A stretch of DNA of 18,128 nt from Neolecta irregularis DAH-3 (GCA_001929475.1 LXFE01000487.1:1-18128); one strand, 5' to 3'; numbered from the stretch's first letter, positions 1 through 11,200 are shown. Numbers and translations are program-made. The notes: a model not told the origin generated them from the sequence alone.

Positions 1-297
1 GGGGGGGGATGGAGTTTTCCTCATCTTGTATGCTGTCTCAAAGCTAACTTCAAACTAGTGAACACGGGGAAAAACAGATACTATCTCGGATTTTTGGGGT
101 TTGCAGCCCATTAGGGGGTGCTCTTTATTTTGTGGTTTATTTTGTAAACGGACCATCTAAGACGCAAATACCGGCACATTTGTATAGGCTTGGCGCGCCA
201 TATGTCTGGGCATCGTCACCTCGTATATATTTAGTATTTTCTAATAATTACCTGCTGAGGGGAATATCACGACAGGACAACTTGATTTCTAGATTCC
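1..297. other. Left-edge upstream region of the BTB-like gene
   Basis: No gene is supported here. The window opens with a run of eight G. A TATA-like stretch (tatatattta, about 223-232) lies about 70 bases before the ATG at 298 and could belong to that gene's promoter. The open frame running through 132-353 shows no recognisable protein and overlaps the better-supported start at 298. Confidence 0.4.
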
Positions 298-1401
298 ATG
301 TCTCGGAAAAGCTTTCAAACGATAGAGGCATGCGGTCTCCCAGACGATGGTGATTTGAAGGTTGTGATTAATGATGGTCTCTTGTTCAACTTACAATCTG
401 ATGTCCTCTGCTCGTCTTCGCTGGTTCTCAAAGAATTGCTATCTAGGCCAGCTCTCACGGTCCTACGGCTAGAATTCAACCATGGAATTAGGCTTGTAGA
501 TTCCAAGGATTTTGTAGTGGCATCGTATATCGATGCTTTTCCAGATTTCAAGCTGGTCTACAAGTCTCGTCCACGTCCAGATTTCGCGATTACTCAGCTT
601 CGCGAACGAGCATTGATCGAGATTTTACGCTTATTCTACGATCTCGAAGTCAGTCTTGATGAGAACGAGTGTGATTTAATTTATGCAATTCTCCAGCTTA
701 CGGATCTACTGGAGTGTAAACCGGTGATCGGTCGACGTTTGAATTCGTGGTTGCAAACTCGAGTAGCACAAATCCGAGCATATTTTGAAGAACCGCGCCG
801 ATGTCTGATTTGCTTGCTGATTGCGGATTACACACAACACACGAATCTGTTTGAGGCCAGTGTTGTTCACACATCTGGAAACTTTAGTATAGCGAGGCGT
901 CATTCGACTTTTGCCATTCTTCGAATTGACGTGCGCAATCTTGTTGCGATGAAAGCAGGGATACTATTGATGCGGGTGCAAGCGACGATTTCTGAGATTC
1001 TGTGTCTCAACTTGAAGAATGTGGAGGCTCGAGAGTTTCCTAAGGGGATTTTAGAGACGGCCAAGACATTTGCGGTGATCCGGATGGGATCTTGTTTCCG
1101 GACGGCAGACACGTACCGGAATGTGGTGAATCTGTCCAAGATCGATCTTGACTACCAGAGTATTCTAAACTCGAGCGTGGTGTCAATTGAAACGAGCCAC
1201 CCGAAGCGGGTGGTGCAGTCTGCGCTGCTCCATATACAGAGTTCGATCCGGCAGCACGCGGAGAGCATACTGGGCACGGGCAGCCGACATCCGTCGACGA
1301 GCTACTTTGTGGACGGGAGCAGGGACGAGAGTGTGCGGCAGGTGTTGATGCGCGGGGAGATGTGTCTGGACAAGCGGCAGAGTATGTATTGGGCGGGGTA
1401 G
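298..1401 (+). CDS. BTB/POZ-like domain protein, fungal, function unknown
   Basis: An uninterrupted 367-codon frame starting at ATG 298 and ending at TAG 1399-1401. Residues about 18-50 (GDLKVVIND then LFNLQSDVLCSSS) resemble the start of fungal BTB/POZ domains, in which 'D-hydrophobic-DG-x-x-F-x-hydrophobic-H/Q-x-x-VL-x-x-S' is followed by a helix carrying KELL. Residues about 100-150 (RALIEILRLFYDLEVSLDEN and on) fit the alpha-helical continuation of such a domain. The C-terminal 200 residues match nothing I recognise. No signal peptide or membrane segment is evident. Family members are often substrate adaptors or protein-interaction modules, but no partner can be named here. The last 70 codons are clearly richer in GC than the first 290, continuing into the GC-rich spacer. 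That the frame is coding is likely; the BTB assignment is moderate. Confidence 0.6.
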   Translation: MSRKSFQTIEACGLPDDGDLKVVINDGLLFNLQSDVLCSSSLVLKELLSRPALTVLRLEFNHGIRLVDSKDFVVASYIDAFPDFKLVYKSRPRPDFAITQLRERALIEILRLFYDLEVSLDENECDLIYAILQLTDLLECKPVIGRRLNSWLQTRVAQIRAYFEEPRRCLICLLIADYTQHTNLFEASVVHTSGNFSIARRHSTFAILRIDVRNLVAMKAGILLMRVQATISEILCLNLKNVEAREFPKGILETAKTFAVIRMGSCFRTADTYRNVVNLSKIDLDYQSILNSSVVSIETSHPKRVVQSALLHIQSSIRQHAESILGTGSRHPSTSYFVDGSRDESVRQVLMRGEMCLDKRQSMYWAG

Positions 1402-1409
1402 CAGCGGGC

Positions 1410-1480
1410 GTATTGAGAAAGTATTAGCGGGCGTATTGAGAAAGTATGGAGGTGTGGTAGCGAGTGTATTGAGAAAGTAT
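1410..1480. repeat. Minisatellite with a three-copy 15-base core
   Basis: The core gtattgagaaagtat occurs perfectly at 1410-1424, 1433-1447 and 1466-1480. The first two copies sit in a 23-base unit that also carries agcgggc before the core. The third copy is 33 bases further on, with a diverged linker. The array starts only nine bases after the stop codon of the BTB-like gene. Confidence 0.8.
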
Positions 1481-1647
1481 TAAGATATCATGCCGATAAG
1501 CCATATCGATATTGGCGGCAGATCTGCAGGGCGGCTGGCGCCACTGCATGTGAGAGCGGGAGGGTGTGGCGAAGCAAAGCATGCGCCACTGCATTGCGCC
1601 ACTCAACGACAAGGCTTGTTCCTTGCGCTGTCGCCCCGCGTTTGCCC

Positions 1648-4092
1648 ATGCCGCGCCCGCTGTCGCCCCGCAAGAAACCCGCCGCTGCAAACTCCTCCCG
1701 CGATCCCGGCCCGCTCGCCCAAGGCCTGCTTGCCTCCACCGTCCCGCCGCCCGCCCGCTTCAATCCCATCAACCAGTCCCATGTCCGCAGCTCCAGCCTC
1801 TTCGATATCAAAGATGCCATGGCTAGAAACCTCCTCATCCAGGTGCTTTTCGCCTAAATATCCTCATTAATAACAATCAGAAAGCTCTTGTCGACAGCAA
1901 GGAGTACGAAATCCTTAGTCTCGAGGAGATAGACGACCTCAAAAACGTACTCCGGCCCGCTTGTTTTCTGTCTTTTTTTTCTCACTGACCCGGCCAGGAG
2001 TACCAGATCCTACACACGAGAACAGAAGCCCTGCGTCGCAAACTCGATATCGAGTCAAAAGTCAGAGATGCCGCAGTCTCCCTCGCCAAACTCCACGTCA
2101 AATCAAAACGCAACTCGGCAATGGCAGAAGACCAGATCTTGAGCGCCAACCGCAAGGTCGACGACGTTGCTGCAGAACTATGGCATCTCGTGAGACGGGA
2201 AGATGAAGTCTACAAGCGCATCCTCCAACATAATGCTGGTATATTAAATGCTGGCATGGAAGAATTCGAAAAAGATAACAACGATATCCACGGAAGGAGA
2301 ACCAGTCTGGGCGTCTTTGATGCACATCACTTGTACCGGGCGTTCGATGCTCCCACCACCCCTAAATCTACCGTCTTCTCAAATAGCGCCTCCGTCAATG
2401 AGACAGTATACCTTCTTGAGGAAAAGCTACGCGAAACAAACCAACAGCTCAAAAATCTTCTTGGCGCAAGCCCAGAACTGACAGACGATTCCTCAATAGT
2501 CGACGATTCTTCCGCCCTCGACCAAGCCGTCCTGTTACAGCGACATATCAAGTCACTGGTCAGTTTACACGACGCCGAGTTGCGACAAATAGAGGATGCC
2601 GAGTCTGGCCGTGCACTGATACTAATGGATCTGTGGGATAAGTTGCCCAGTGCTCGCAAATTTGATCCCAAGAAGGAAGCAGAAGAAGAGGAAGAGGTAT
2701 TCTCAATGACAGCTTTAATTAAACGAGTCGACCACTGCGTTGCCACAGGAGAAGAATATCAGGCAGAGCTCAAGGAACTTGATAAACAGCGCAAGGATGA
2801 ACTAAACGACCTGTGCGACAAGATGGATGATATGCAAAGCAAATATCGCAATGAGATTCAAAGATTAGAATCACAGATCCAAGACTCGGAAGATGTTCGG
2901 AACTCGTTGAATCACCGCGTCGATCAATCTATTGAAGAGCTTGAAAAGGCAATTGCAAAGGAACAACTCCTCGATACAACAGTAACTCAACTCAACGAAA
3001 AATTAGAAATGGCCGAAAGAGAACTCGAAGCGACTCGAAATTTGGAAAATGCACGAGACGACGAGGCTTTAATTGAAGAACGTCAACGTCGAATCCAATT
3101 AGAATCAGAATTCCTGCAAAAACTACAAGCCAAAGATCAAGAAATTCTTCGTCTCCAAGAGGAGTACCGAAGAGCAGATAATGGACATCAACAAAACCTA
3201 GTCTCTCTTCAGCAGAAAACAAAGTCCCAGAAACAATCCATGGAACAACTCGAATTTCAGCTTTCTACTATCAGAGACAAAATGGCAGGTCAAGAGCAAC
3301 GACTACGGGAAACCGAACAAGAATTAGTTGCAAAAACACAAGAACAAATGAAAGCCCAAGGAACAATTGAAGAACACGAAAACGAAATCATTCGCTCAAA
3401 ATCAGAAATCGTCATGTTGAAGGCGCAGATGGATGAAGTCCATGGATCTCGCCAACAGCGAAAAGCCGAAGCTGCTCACGCAGCTAGAATGGCCGCTCAA
3501 ATTTCAGCAGATCAAGCAAAAGAGGCAGAACTTAGTATGTTACGCACCACAAATCGAACCCTTCGTTCTCAAGTCGAAGAATTGCAAAATATTCCGGCGC
3601 GGTCGACGACTTCTAAAGGTCCTACCGATGACGAAATTGCATTGCGAAATCGATGTACTATGCTACAGGAAGAACTCAACGGAATGTTGGCTTCCTTTGA
3701 GACTCTGACGAAATCTCAAATCGAATTCGAAACAGAACGTCTTAGACTGGAACATCAAAATGATTTACTCCTCATAGAAAGAAATGATTTGGAAAACCAG
3801 CTTGCGGATGAAAAGGTTCGTAATATGGGACGAAGGACAGGATTGAATACACCCTGTGATAGCCCCGGAACCCCAAACCCTGGGTTGACTTCCCTGGAGA
3901 AAGATACTACCAGTATCGCTATTTTGAGGAGAGAATTTAGAAAGATGGTACAGCAGATGAGGACTGAACATCAGAAGGTTCTAAAGGTTTATTCTCTTTG
4001 CTTCCCGAGATATTGACGGACAGGTAGAGCTTGACGAGAGGAGACGACTTGAAGGACTTGTCAGGCAACTCAAGGGGCAACAGCAGACTTGA
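1648..4092 (+). CDS. Uds1-family coiled-coil protein (up-regulated during septation)
   Basis: Model: exons 1648-1842, 1881-1946, 1998-3986 and 4024-4092, giving 772 residues; introns are 38, 51 and 37 bases. Residues 1-50 are a proline/serine-rich, probably disordered tail. Residues about 50-165 match the Uds1 domain as I know it from Aspergillus and fission yeast relatives: SLFDIKDAMARNLL, then DSKEYEILSLEEIDDLK, then EYQIL and SKVRDAAVSLAKLH. An acidic stretch (KEAEEEEEVF) follows, and about 330-620 is a long coiled coil rich in Q, E, K and L. The last exon encodes VELDERRRLEGLVRQL, as in relatives. The family is named from a fission-yeast gene induced at septation; its molecular role is not well defined. 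The splice sites were chosen because they join these conserved blocks in frame. The start codon is the least certain part, since it is a choice within GC-rich sequence and an upstream exon cannot be excluded. Confidence 0.85.
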
Positions 4093-4361
4093 TCACTTAC
4101 TTTCCGGGAGTTTTGAGATGTTTTTTTCGGCATCGGATATTGATATAATAATCTTGTTCCGCTTGGCTTTAATCATGTACTATTATATCTTGTTTTATTC
4201 TGCTGTATCTATCGGATGTTGTATATGGTGGCGAGGCTTAATTTTGCCTATGAAGTGCAGATGGGGAAATTCTGTTTACGACATTCCTGTTTGGGTTCTC
4301 AACTCATTTAGCATCTCCCCTATCCCTCTTTGCTACCCTCATACTTCGTGGTACTTGCATA
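4093..4361. other. Spacer between the Uds1-family and Rid1-like genes
   Basis: 269 bases, T-rich in the middle (about 4120-4210). It must hold the 3' end of the upstream gene and the promoter of the downstream one, both on the + strand. No individual control site stands out. Confidence 0.4.
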
Positions 4362-6178
4362 ATGAATAGTATCACGTCCACTCCAAGTCCCAAACATAGG
4401 ACATCCCATTCGCCCCTGAAAGCAATTACTACTACCGCAAAGCATATCCTGGGACCGCTCAGTCCGTCTAAACTTCGAGGCTTAAATGCAGAGCCAAAGT
4501 CAAATAAAATGAATACAACAGCGATGGATTGGGTGAATAGGGGAAATCGACCATCACTGAATCATAAGCGAAGTCATAGCGAGCGACCCAAAACCGCCAT
4601 TATCAAACGAAAATCAAGTTTTCTAAATTTGAGCAACAAGGCACCATCACATGTTGAAAGAGTCCTCAGTCCCCAGGAAATCGACTTTGAGTTTGAACAG
4701 CTCTTGGTCTGTTATTGATTGGGTTACATGCTTATCCAGTAGAACTCTAGAGGTATTCCGGAAAACTTGCGGTCAAAATTACGTTCAGTAGACTATAATG
4801 TAAAACAGAAACTGGTAAAATCTGAAGCGGAGAGTCAATTACGCAGCCATCGAGCTGTTCGAAGTGTTTCCTCAGTCGATGTACTAATGCCCCGACCACG
4901 ACCGATTAGCACCCAAAGCGTCTCTTCCCTACAACCTCTCAAAAAGAAGAATAGACCCGAAAGGGCTAATTTTGCTGGATTAAGCTTCAAGAAAGCGAGA
5001 GATTTTGTTGGGTATCTTAAGCTTGTTGAACCAAAACAGGTTGAGATTGAGCGTGTTCACAAATTGAGATTATTACTAAGGAACGAAACCATTAGGTATT
5101 TCTTTACTTTTGGTCTATAGCTAAAATATAGTTGGATCAACGAGTTCATTGAACACGGAGGTTTTGCTGTTTTATGCGAACAGATAACGAAGATTTTGGA
5201 TGTTGAATGGAGAGAGGAACATGAAGATAAGCTTGTACATGAAATATTGCTCTGTATGAGGGCCTTATGTACTGCTGAGGTAGGATTTCAATATATCTTG
5301 CTAATCGTGAAGAATGGCCTCGTTCTCCTCATGGTCGATGAATTTGCCATTTTGGAAAAGCTCACCCAATGGATATTCTCTGAGAAGCCTCCAGCTGAAT
5401 TCAATACTAGAGGTCTTATCATCGACCTTGTTTGTATGCTTCTTATTATATCCGAATGTTGATTCATCTAGTAACTCAACTGACATCAGTGGCCACTCAA
5501 AATCGACCGCTTTACGCTGAACGACTAATGGGTTACCTCGCGAATCCCAAGCCTACCGCTGAGAAAAGGCAGCATGAGTTCATCGAACAAGCACGGACTC
5601 CTCGACCTTATAAGCGTTGGTGCGTCGAGCTCGAGCGTGTTGCTCGAGACGTGTTTTGGATTTTTCTCCATGGAAAGAATGAAATACCGATATTGGATAC
5701 CAAGGCCCGACTCAACATTCCCCTCAATATCAAAGGCCAACATTCGGCTGAGCCAATGGTTCCTGCGGGGTTTGTTGGTGGAGTAGAGTGGGAAGCCATG
5801 GAATACGCCGGTTGGAACCTGAAACTTGTCAACGAACTTATCCTTTCTTTTCCCACTCCGGAAAAGCGAAATGGTCTTCGTGCAGAGTTCAAGGCAAGCG
5901 GAATTGAAAAGATCATGGGCGGTAAATTTCGAAAAACGAGCACGAAATTTTACCAGACACTACATGAAAATCTTGCTACTTGGGTGGCTTGGGCTGAATC
6001 AGATGGATGGGATTCAAGAATTGTTCGACTGGGACCTGAAGCTGAAGAAATCCGGCCAAGGGGAATGGGTCAAGCCTCTGCTGGCCGTGTAAAGCAAAAG
6101 CTTTTTGGCCTTGGGCATCAGGGAAGCCGTGGCCAGCCGAGATTGCCTAGTCTTGATATTGGCGGACGTCTCGAATAA
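4362..6178 (+). CDS. rid1: Rho-GTPase-binding GBD/FH3 protein, Rid1-like
   Basis: Model: exons 4362-4706, 4743-5095, 5132-5279, 5313-5433 and 5472-6178, giving 557 residues; introns are 36, 36, 33 and 38 bases. The N-terminal 105 residues are basic and Ser/Pro-rich. The formin-type GTPase-binding motif is rebuilt exactly by splicing: DFEFEQLL (about 108-115) then NSRGIPENLRSKLRS. An armadillo/FH3-type region follows from about 195: LRLLLRNETI-SWINEFIEHGG, VEWREEHEDKLVHEILLCMRALC, EFNTRGLIIDLV, then RPYKRWCVELERVARDVFWIFLH. The protein ends after a basic tail (KQKLFGLGHQG), with no FH1 or FH2 actin-nucleating part, so it is not a truncated read of a full formin within this window. Known relatives are annotated as GTPase-binding protein Rid1 and are linked to Rho signalling, polarity and septation. 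The exact family name is from memory; the GBD/FH3 assignment is firmer. Confidence 0.85.
5280..5312 (+). other. 33-base intron of the Rid1-like gene, free of stops
   Basis: Begins GTAGGA and ends GAAG. It has a branch-like GCTAATC about ten bases before the acceptor. Its length is a multiple of three and its frame is open, so unspliced RNA would only add 11 residues (VGFQYILLIVK). Removing it restores the spacing seen in related GBD/FH3 proteins between the ALCTAE and EFNTRG blocks, which is why I call it an intron. Confidence 0.65.
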
Positions 6179-6885
6179 TTTTCATCATGGGCTGCGGTGT
6201 ATTATTTGCCTTTTGGGATGAAATATTTCGATTTTTCTTCTTTCGTGTATAAAGGGCATGACTCTCCATTATAGACGCGTGTAGTTCTTTTTGTGGTTAC
6301 ATAGTAGCATCCAGCACTTAGATAAAAAGATTTGGCTGGACCAGATTATTATCTCTGCTTGAACCCGGGACATCTGACATAACAATGCAAAATTGACTTG
6401 GGCAAGGAAAGCGACGAATTACTTTTTTCGAATATTGCTATTGAGAAGAATTATGAAAGACGTCCTTCAACTCTTACGACTGCATTCGCTACCAGTGCTT
6501 TTATGTCCCCAGATAGTCTACCTGAAATTTACCTCGAAATTTCATAATAGGAATTAGGTAGTGGATGCCAATTGAACATACTCGAGAAATGTATAAATTT
6601 CCAGGTCACTACATAGTGATCAACATGTAGAGCATGTAATATTGACAGTATGAAATATGTTCGTTTCTAGAAAGATGAATTCTAGCAGATATTGCTTCTA
6701 TATAGACGATACAATTACAAGAGACAAGGCGTAGAAAAGAAAAGAAAAGAAGTAAAGCAAGACTATATGTATCAGCTTTCATTGAGCACACCGAGATCAT
6801 ATACAACCTATTCTCAACAGCACTTCAAAATGCAACAACCTACACACTCTAAATAATGAAACCAAACGACTTACTCTCAAGAATT
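6179..6885. other. Convergent intergenic region, no gene seen
   Basis: 707 AT-rich bases between two genes that end toward each other. It contains a short (aaaag)n purine tract at about 6733-6751 and a stretch near 6340-6385 faintly resembling a decayed tRNA T-arm on the minus strand, which does not fold convincingly. I see no open frame with recognisable protein features. Confidence 0.5.
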
Positions 6886-7991
6886 TTATTCCTTTACTGT
6901 TTCAAAAACTTGACTGATTTCACCCAAAGCCTTTCTATCCCCTATAGATTGAATGACAAGCTGGCAAACCTCTCCAATAACTTGCATAATCTCCATTTTC
7001 ACACCTTCCAAGAGAGCTTTGATAGCACTCTCGGCAGCAATTTGTTCCAGTTCTTCCTTTGTCTTTATCCCGTCGCCGTGTCCTTGTTCTGCTTTTTGCA
7101 GATTTTCAAAGGCAGATTTGACGTTATAGGCTTGTTTTATCGTCGTAATGCTTTGGGAAATAGACTTTGAGCGGTAGGAAATGCTCGCACTGAGAGAACC
7201 AAGGGTCCATGCGGGTGTCAATTTGGAATGAATACGATAAACATATCCAATGGCCTGCGGAATTTAGGGAAAATATCAGAAAGTGATGTACATGTAATAA
7301 TTCCACACCAAATCTCTCCTCTTTCAGATCGCTCAGTTCATTATGTAGACTATCAATGAAACCTTTAGGATCATCATGATAACTAGTAATTTTCGCACGA
7401 AGGCCTTCTGCTAGCTTCTGGATTCGGTTTAACCTGGCATCTGGAGAAGGTGTCGGAAGTTCAGTCTTGTCTGCTTGTCCTGGCTTGTGCTGGTCAATTG
7501 CGCTTGCGACCTGTGAAGTAATCTCAAGTTCACCGATGTAAGGATTGAATTTCTCCGAACCAATTATCTTGGTCATTATTTCGCTTGGGTCAGGCTGGTC
7601 TATTTTGATTAGTATCAGGAACGACTATTTCTAAAAATTTCTTACCAATGCCTGCTTGCCCGAGCCGATCATATCGACTTCTCTTCTTCTCATCCGATAA
7701 AACTTTGTATGCCTCGTTCAATTTCTGGAAATCTTTGTCTGAACCGCCCTTATCGGGATGTATCTTAGCTGCAAGTTTCCTGTAAGCTGCCTTTATTTTT
7801 GCTGGGGGGGCGTCGTTTGGGACGTTGAGAATGGAGTAATACGACCTCTCGGGGGCGGGATTAAATACAGATGAGCAGGCATAACATTGAAGCAAAGATG
7901 CTGGCGGCAGATATTCGAGCGTGACATAACAGGATGGACAGATATGAGGAGTATAAGCCGAATCGTGTAAACGAGTTGTGGTCGGGTTCAT
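6886..7991 (-). CDS. J-domain co-chaperone with DnaJ-X domain (Caj1/Djp1-like)
   Basis: Model on the minus strand: exons 7646-7991, 7292-7599 and 6886-7254, giving 340 residues; introns are 46 bases (with branch ACTAATC) and 37 bases. Residues 18-39 hold a paired-cysteine motif, C-P-S-C then C-Y-A-C, that looks like a small zinc knuckle. The J domain spans about 49-115, with YYSILNVP, the catalytic HPD at 78-80 and EAYKVLSD. The DnaJ-X domain follows: DPSEIMTKIIGSEKFNPYIGEL, then FGVELLH joined by splicing to AIGYVYR, and a helical end. J proteins stimulate the ATPase of Hsp70 partners. Yeast relatives Caj1 and Djp1 act in the cytosol, Djp1 aiding peroxisomal protein import, but which role applies here is not visible. 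The promoter must lie within the 225 bases between this gene and the 3' end of PMA1. Confidence 0.92.
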
Positions 7992-8216
7992 TGCGTTCTG
8001 TCAAAGCAATCGGTCTTTATGAGACATATCCATAACTCTCCATTCTATTATTTGCTATCAGATACATGAGTGCTTTACCACCTTCTGATGGAGGATATGC
8101 GCAGAGAATTAGGAAATGTATGTTTAAAAAAATTACTCGCGGACAGAGAATAGAAAGTAAAATCATTACAGAATATATGTCATCATCGCTCGTTTCCATA
8201 GATTTGTGCCCTGGTA
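7992..8216. other. Short spacer between PMA1 and the J-domain gene
   Basis: 225 bases separate the PMA1 stop codon from the start of the J-domain gene on the same strand. The open frames seen here on either strand show no protein features. The stretch must combine the PMA1 3' UTR with the J-protein promoter. Confidence 0.5.
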
Positions 8217-11200
8217 CTACGAGTCCTCCGCGTGTTTCGTGGAAGTCCGTTGCAATGACTAGAATCATGAGATAAAAAAGGTCAAAGGACAATATACCAC
8301 AACGAAATCTTCAATGTTCCTTTGTTTCTTCTTTTCCTTGACACTCTTTCCATGCATCACACGATCGAATCCGGATGAACCAGAAAGAAGATAGTAAACC
8401 TGATTGAAATTAGCAGCTAAATATAGTACAACATACCCCCGCCATAACGCAGAAAACGCCGAATGAGAACAAGTAGACTCGAACGACAGTGACAACATTG
8501 GTACGTCCGTTTCCAGTGAACCATCCGAAGATACAGAAAAGAGTAGCAATAACATCGACGGTAAAGACAGCGCTTGCCAATTGCCATGAAGGAAGAGAGG
8601 TGTAGAATGGTCCGCTTGCACGAGTAATGAAAATGAGCCAATTCTCAGTAAGCGTAATTTCGAGAAATAAGATTTGATCACGATCTCCGGAATTCTGAAT
8701 GAGACCCTTGGTGCCATCGCCAAGATGTAAGCCGGCGCCGAGAATAGTGGTAAGGCAGATCCAGGTACCAGCAGCCAGGATGGTACCCTGAACGAGAGAG
8801 AGTCCCCAAAGCCGCGGTAGATTCCATTTGACAGGCTTCTGTGAATACGGCGCATTGTCGTAGGCGATCGCAAGCGTTGCAATATCGGCGAAGATGGCAA
8901 TGAATACAACCAATTCAAGATTCAAGAGTTGATTCAAGATAATCAGCCATAGACCGAGGAATATCTCCAGGTGAATAGACAATGCGATACGATAAACAAC
9001 GTAGGCGTACATCCGATGAAAAATTTGGCGTGAGGTCTTGAGAGCATCGATGATTGCAGATAAACCCGGAGCGAGAAAGACAATATCAGCTGCAGAACGA
9101 GCAGCATCCGAGGCACCTTCCACAGCAATGCCAGTGTCTGCTTTCTTGAGGGATGGGGCATCATTGACACCATCGCCCGTCATTGCAACAAGGTAACCAC
9201 GTTGTTGGAGGATCCCGACAACATTATACTTATGCTGAGGGAATACACCAGCAAAACCATCAGCAGCCTCGACGAAATCATAGAATTCAGACCCGGGCAT
9301 ATTACCACCACCGCCAAGGCCCAGTTTTTCAGAGTTATAAACGTTCGTTCCCATGCCGAGCTGTCGAGCGGTTTCCCTAGCAATACCCACGGCATCACCA
9401 GTCAACATTTTGATAGAAAGACCCAATCGACGAGCTTCAGCTATTGTAGGTATGGTGTCAAGCCGAGGAGGATCCGAGCAAGGCATAATTCCTAAAATTT
9501 CCCAGTTAGAATCTCCGCGCTTTCGGGCCACCCCGAGAGACCTGAAACCACGAGTAGCAAATTCAGAGACACAATTCTTGTAGGCAACATCAATTTCCTC
9601 AGGAATATCATGATCTTCTTCGACAGTTTTGAGAACAAATAATGGAGCTCCTTTAACGCAGATGATACGTTCGCCATCCGGAGATTCCACAATAGCCGTA
9701 ACCTTCTTCGAGACTGGGTCAAATGGATGAAATTCTAGAACCTTGTACTTGCCGAGGAGAGCTTTGGCTTCCGGATAATTCTTCAAAGCTTTCAAAAAGG
9801 CCTTATCTATAGCATCAAGACCTTTCTTCTTTCGCGAAGCAGCGAGACAGGCAGTGAGCATAAGCTCGTCAGGCGTAATTCCTACAACGCAAAATGGTTC
9901 GGACATAGAAAGTTTATTCCTGGTAAGAGTACCAGTTCTACGTTTCAGCCATAAAGCAATTCAGGAAGATGTATACTTATCAGAACATAGGATCTCGACA
10001 CCAGCTAGAGACTCAATAGCACTGAGTTTCTGAACAATAGCCTTCTTCTTGGCCAGATAAGCAGCGCCGACCGCCATTGTAGTAGTGACAACCTATAAAT
10101 GAGTAACATCCGTGAAGATCACGAACAGCAGGAAGACCGACTGGTACTCCGATGACAGTGATAACCAGAGTTGCTCTTAAAAGGTCGTGAATCGAATTGG
10201 AACGATAGAACCCAGCGACGTAAATCGCGAACAAAGTAAGGATGACGAGAACCAAGAGAGTAGTCCCGATTCCATTCAAAACTTCCGTAAAATGACCTTT
10301 GACGTTTCCTGCTCGAGAAACGAGAGAAGCAGCACGACCAACAAAAGTGCCGTCACCAATTGCTGTGACAATCATGAAGGCTTCTCCACGTTTGACGGTA
10401 GAACCTAGAGTTTAGCGCCATATGACGTATATTTACACACTAGCGTAGCAATTGTCTCCCTTGAGTTTGTCAACAGAAAGAGATTCTCCAGTGATAGCAG
10501 ATTGATCGACCTGTACATAGCAGTTATCCGTAACAAGACGACCATCGGCAGAGACAATAGTGCCCTCTTCGATTTGGAGAATATCACCGGGAACAACATC
10601 GCTGGCTTCAATCTCTTTAAGTTGGCCATCGCGGAGAACGGTAGCCTTGAGGGCGAGATGTTTCTTTAGTTCTTCAACAATAGAACCAGCTTGGTATTCC
10701 TGCATGAAACCAACACATGCATTGAGCAGTAGCAACGCCGAAATGACACCAAAGTCAACCCAAGCTTTGAGACCTATGGCAAGAATGGCAGCCGCTTCCA
10801 TAACGAACTGGATAGGACCGACTGTAAGAGGTTGTTAGTACAATGGCAAGCAATATATGCATACCGAAAAACATCATGAACTTCTTGTACAGATTCTCCT
10901 TTTCTTCTTTCATCTGGTTGAAGCCAAACCGTTTTCTTCTATCGGCCACCTCTTGCGAAGTAAGACCAATTCGAGTGTCGGTTTGAAGAAACTCCTCAGC
11001 GACAGGTTTGGCCGACATAGCACCAGTCCCCTCCTTTTCTTCTTCGTCCAGCAGACCATCTTCGCTTTCAAGATCTTCAATCAAGGCATCGATATCTTCG
11101 TCTTCATCAGACTCAATAGAGCGTTTTTCGGGGTCTGCGGCAGCCTTTTTGTCGCCTGTTTGGGCGAAATAGTCATGCGTATGATACTCTGGCGTGGCAG

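Noticed and set aside
1424-1838. Two minus-strand frames across the GC-rich patch
   Set aside because: They are antisense to the Uds1-family first exon. GC-rich sequence is poor in stops, and no conserved protein feature is seen.
4362-6178. Truncated or broken formin
   Set aside because: The GBD/FH3 part is complete and ends in a natural stop after a basic tail. GBD/FH3-only proteins are a known fungal family.
6325-6400. Possible tRNA on the minus strand (GGGTTCAAG T-arm-like motif)
   Set aside because: The T-stem pairs only with mismatches, no proper anticodon stem forms, and the A box is poor. At most a decayed tRNA-derived fragment.
8017-8292. Minus-strand frame of 91 codons downstream of PMA1
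   Set aside because: Its start overlaps the last PMA1 intron and exon in another frame. Correct splicing gives the PMA1 tail [13 protein letters not shown] and a stop at 8217-8219.
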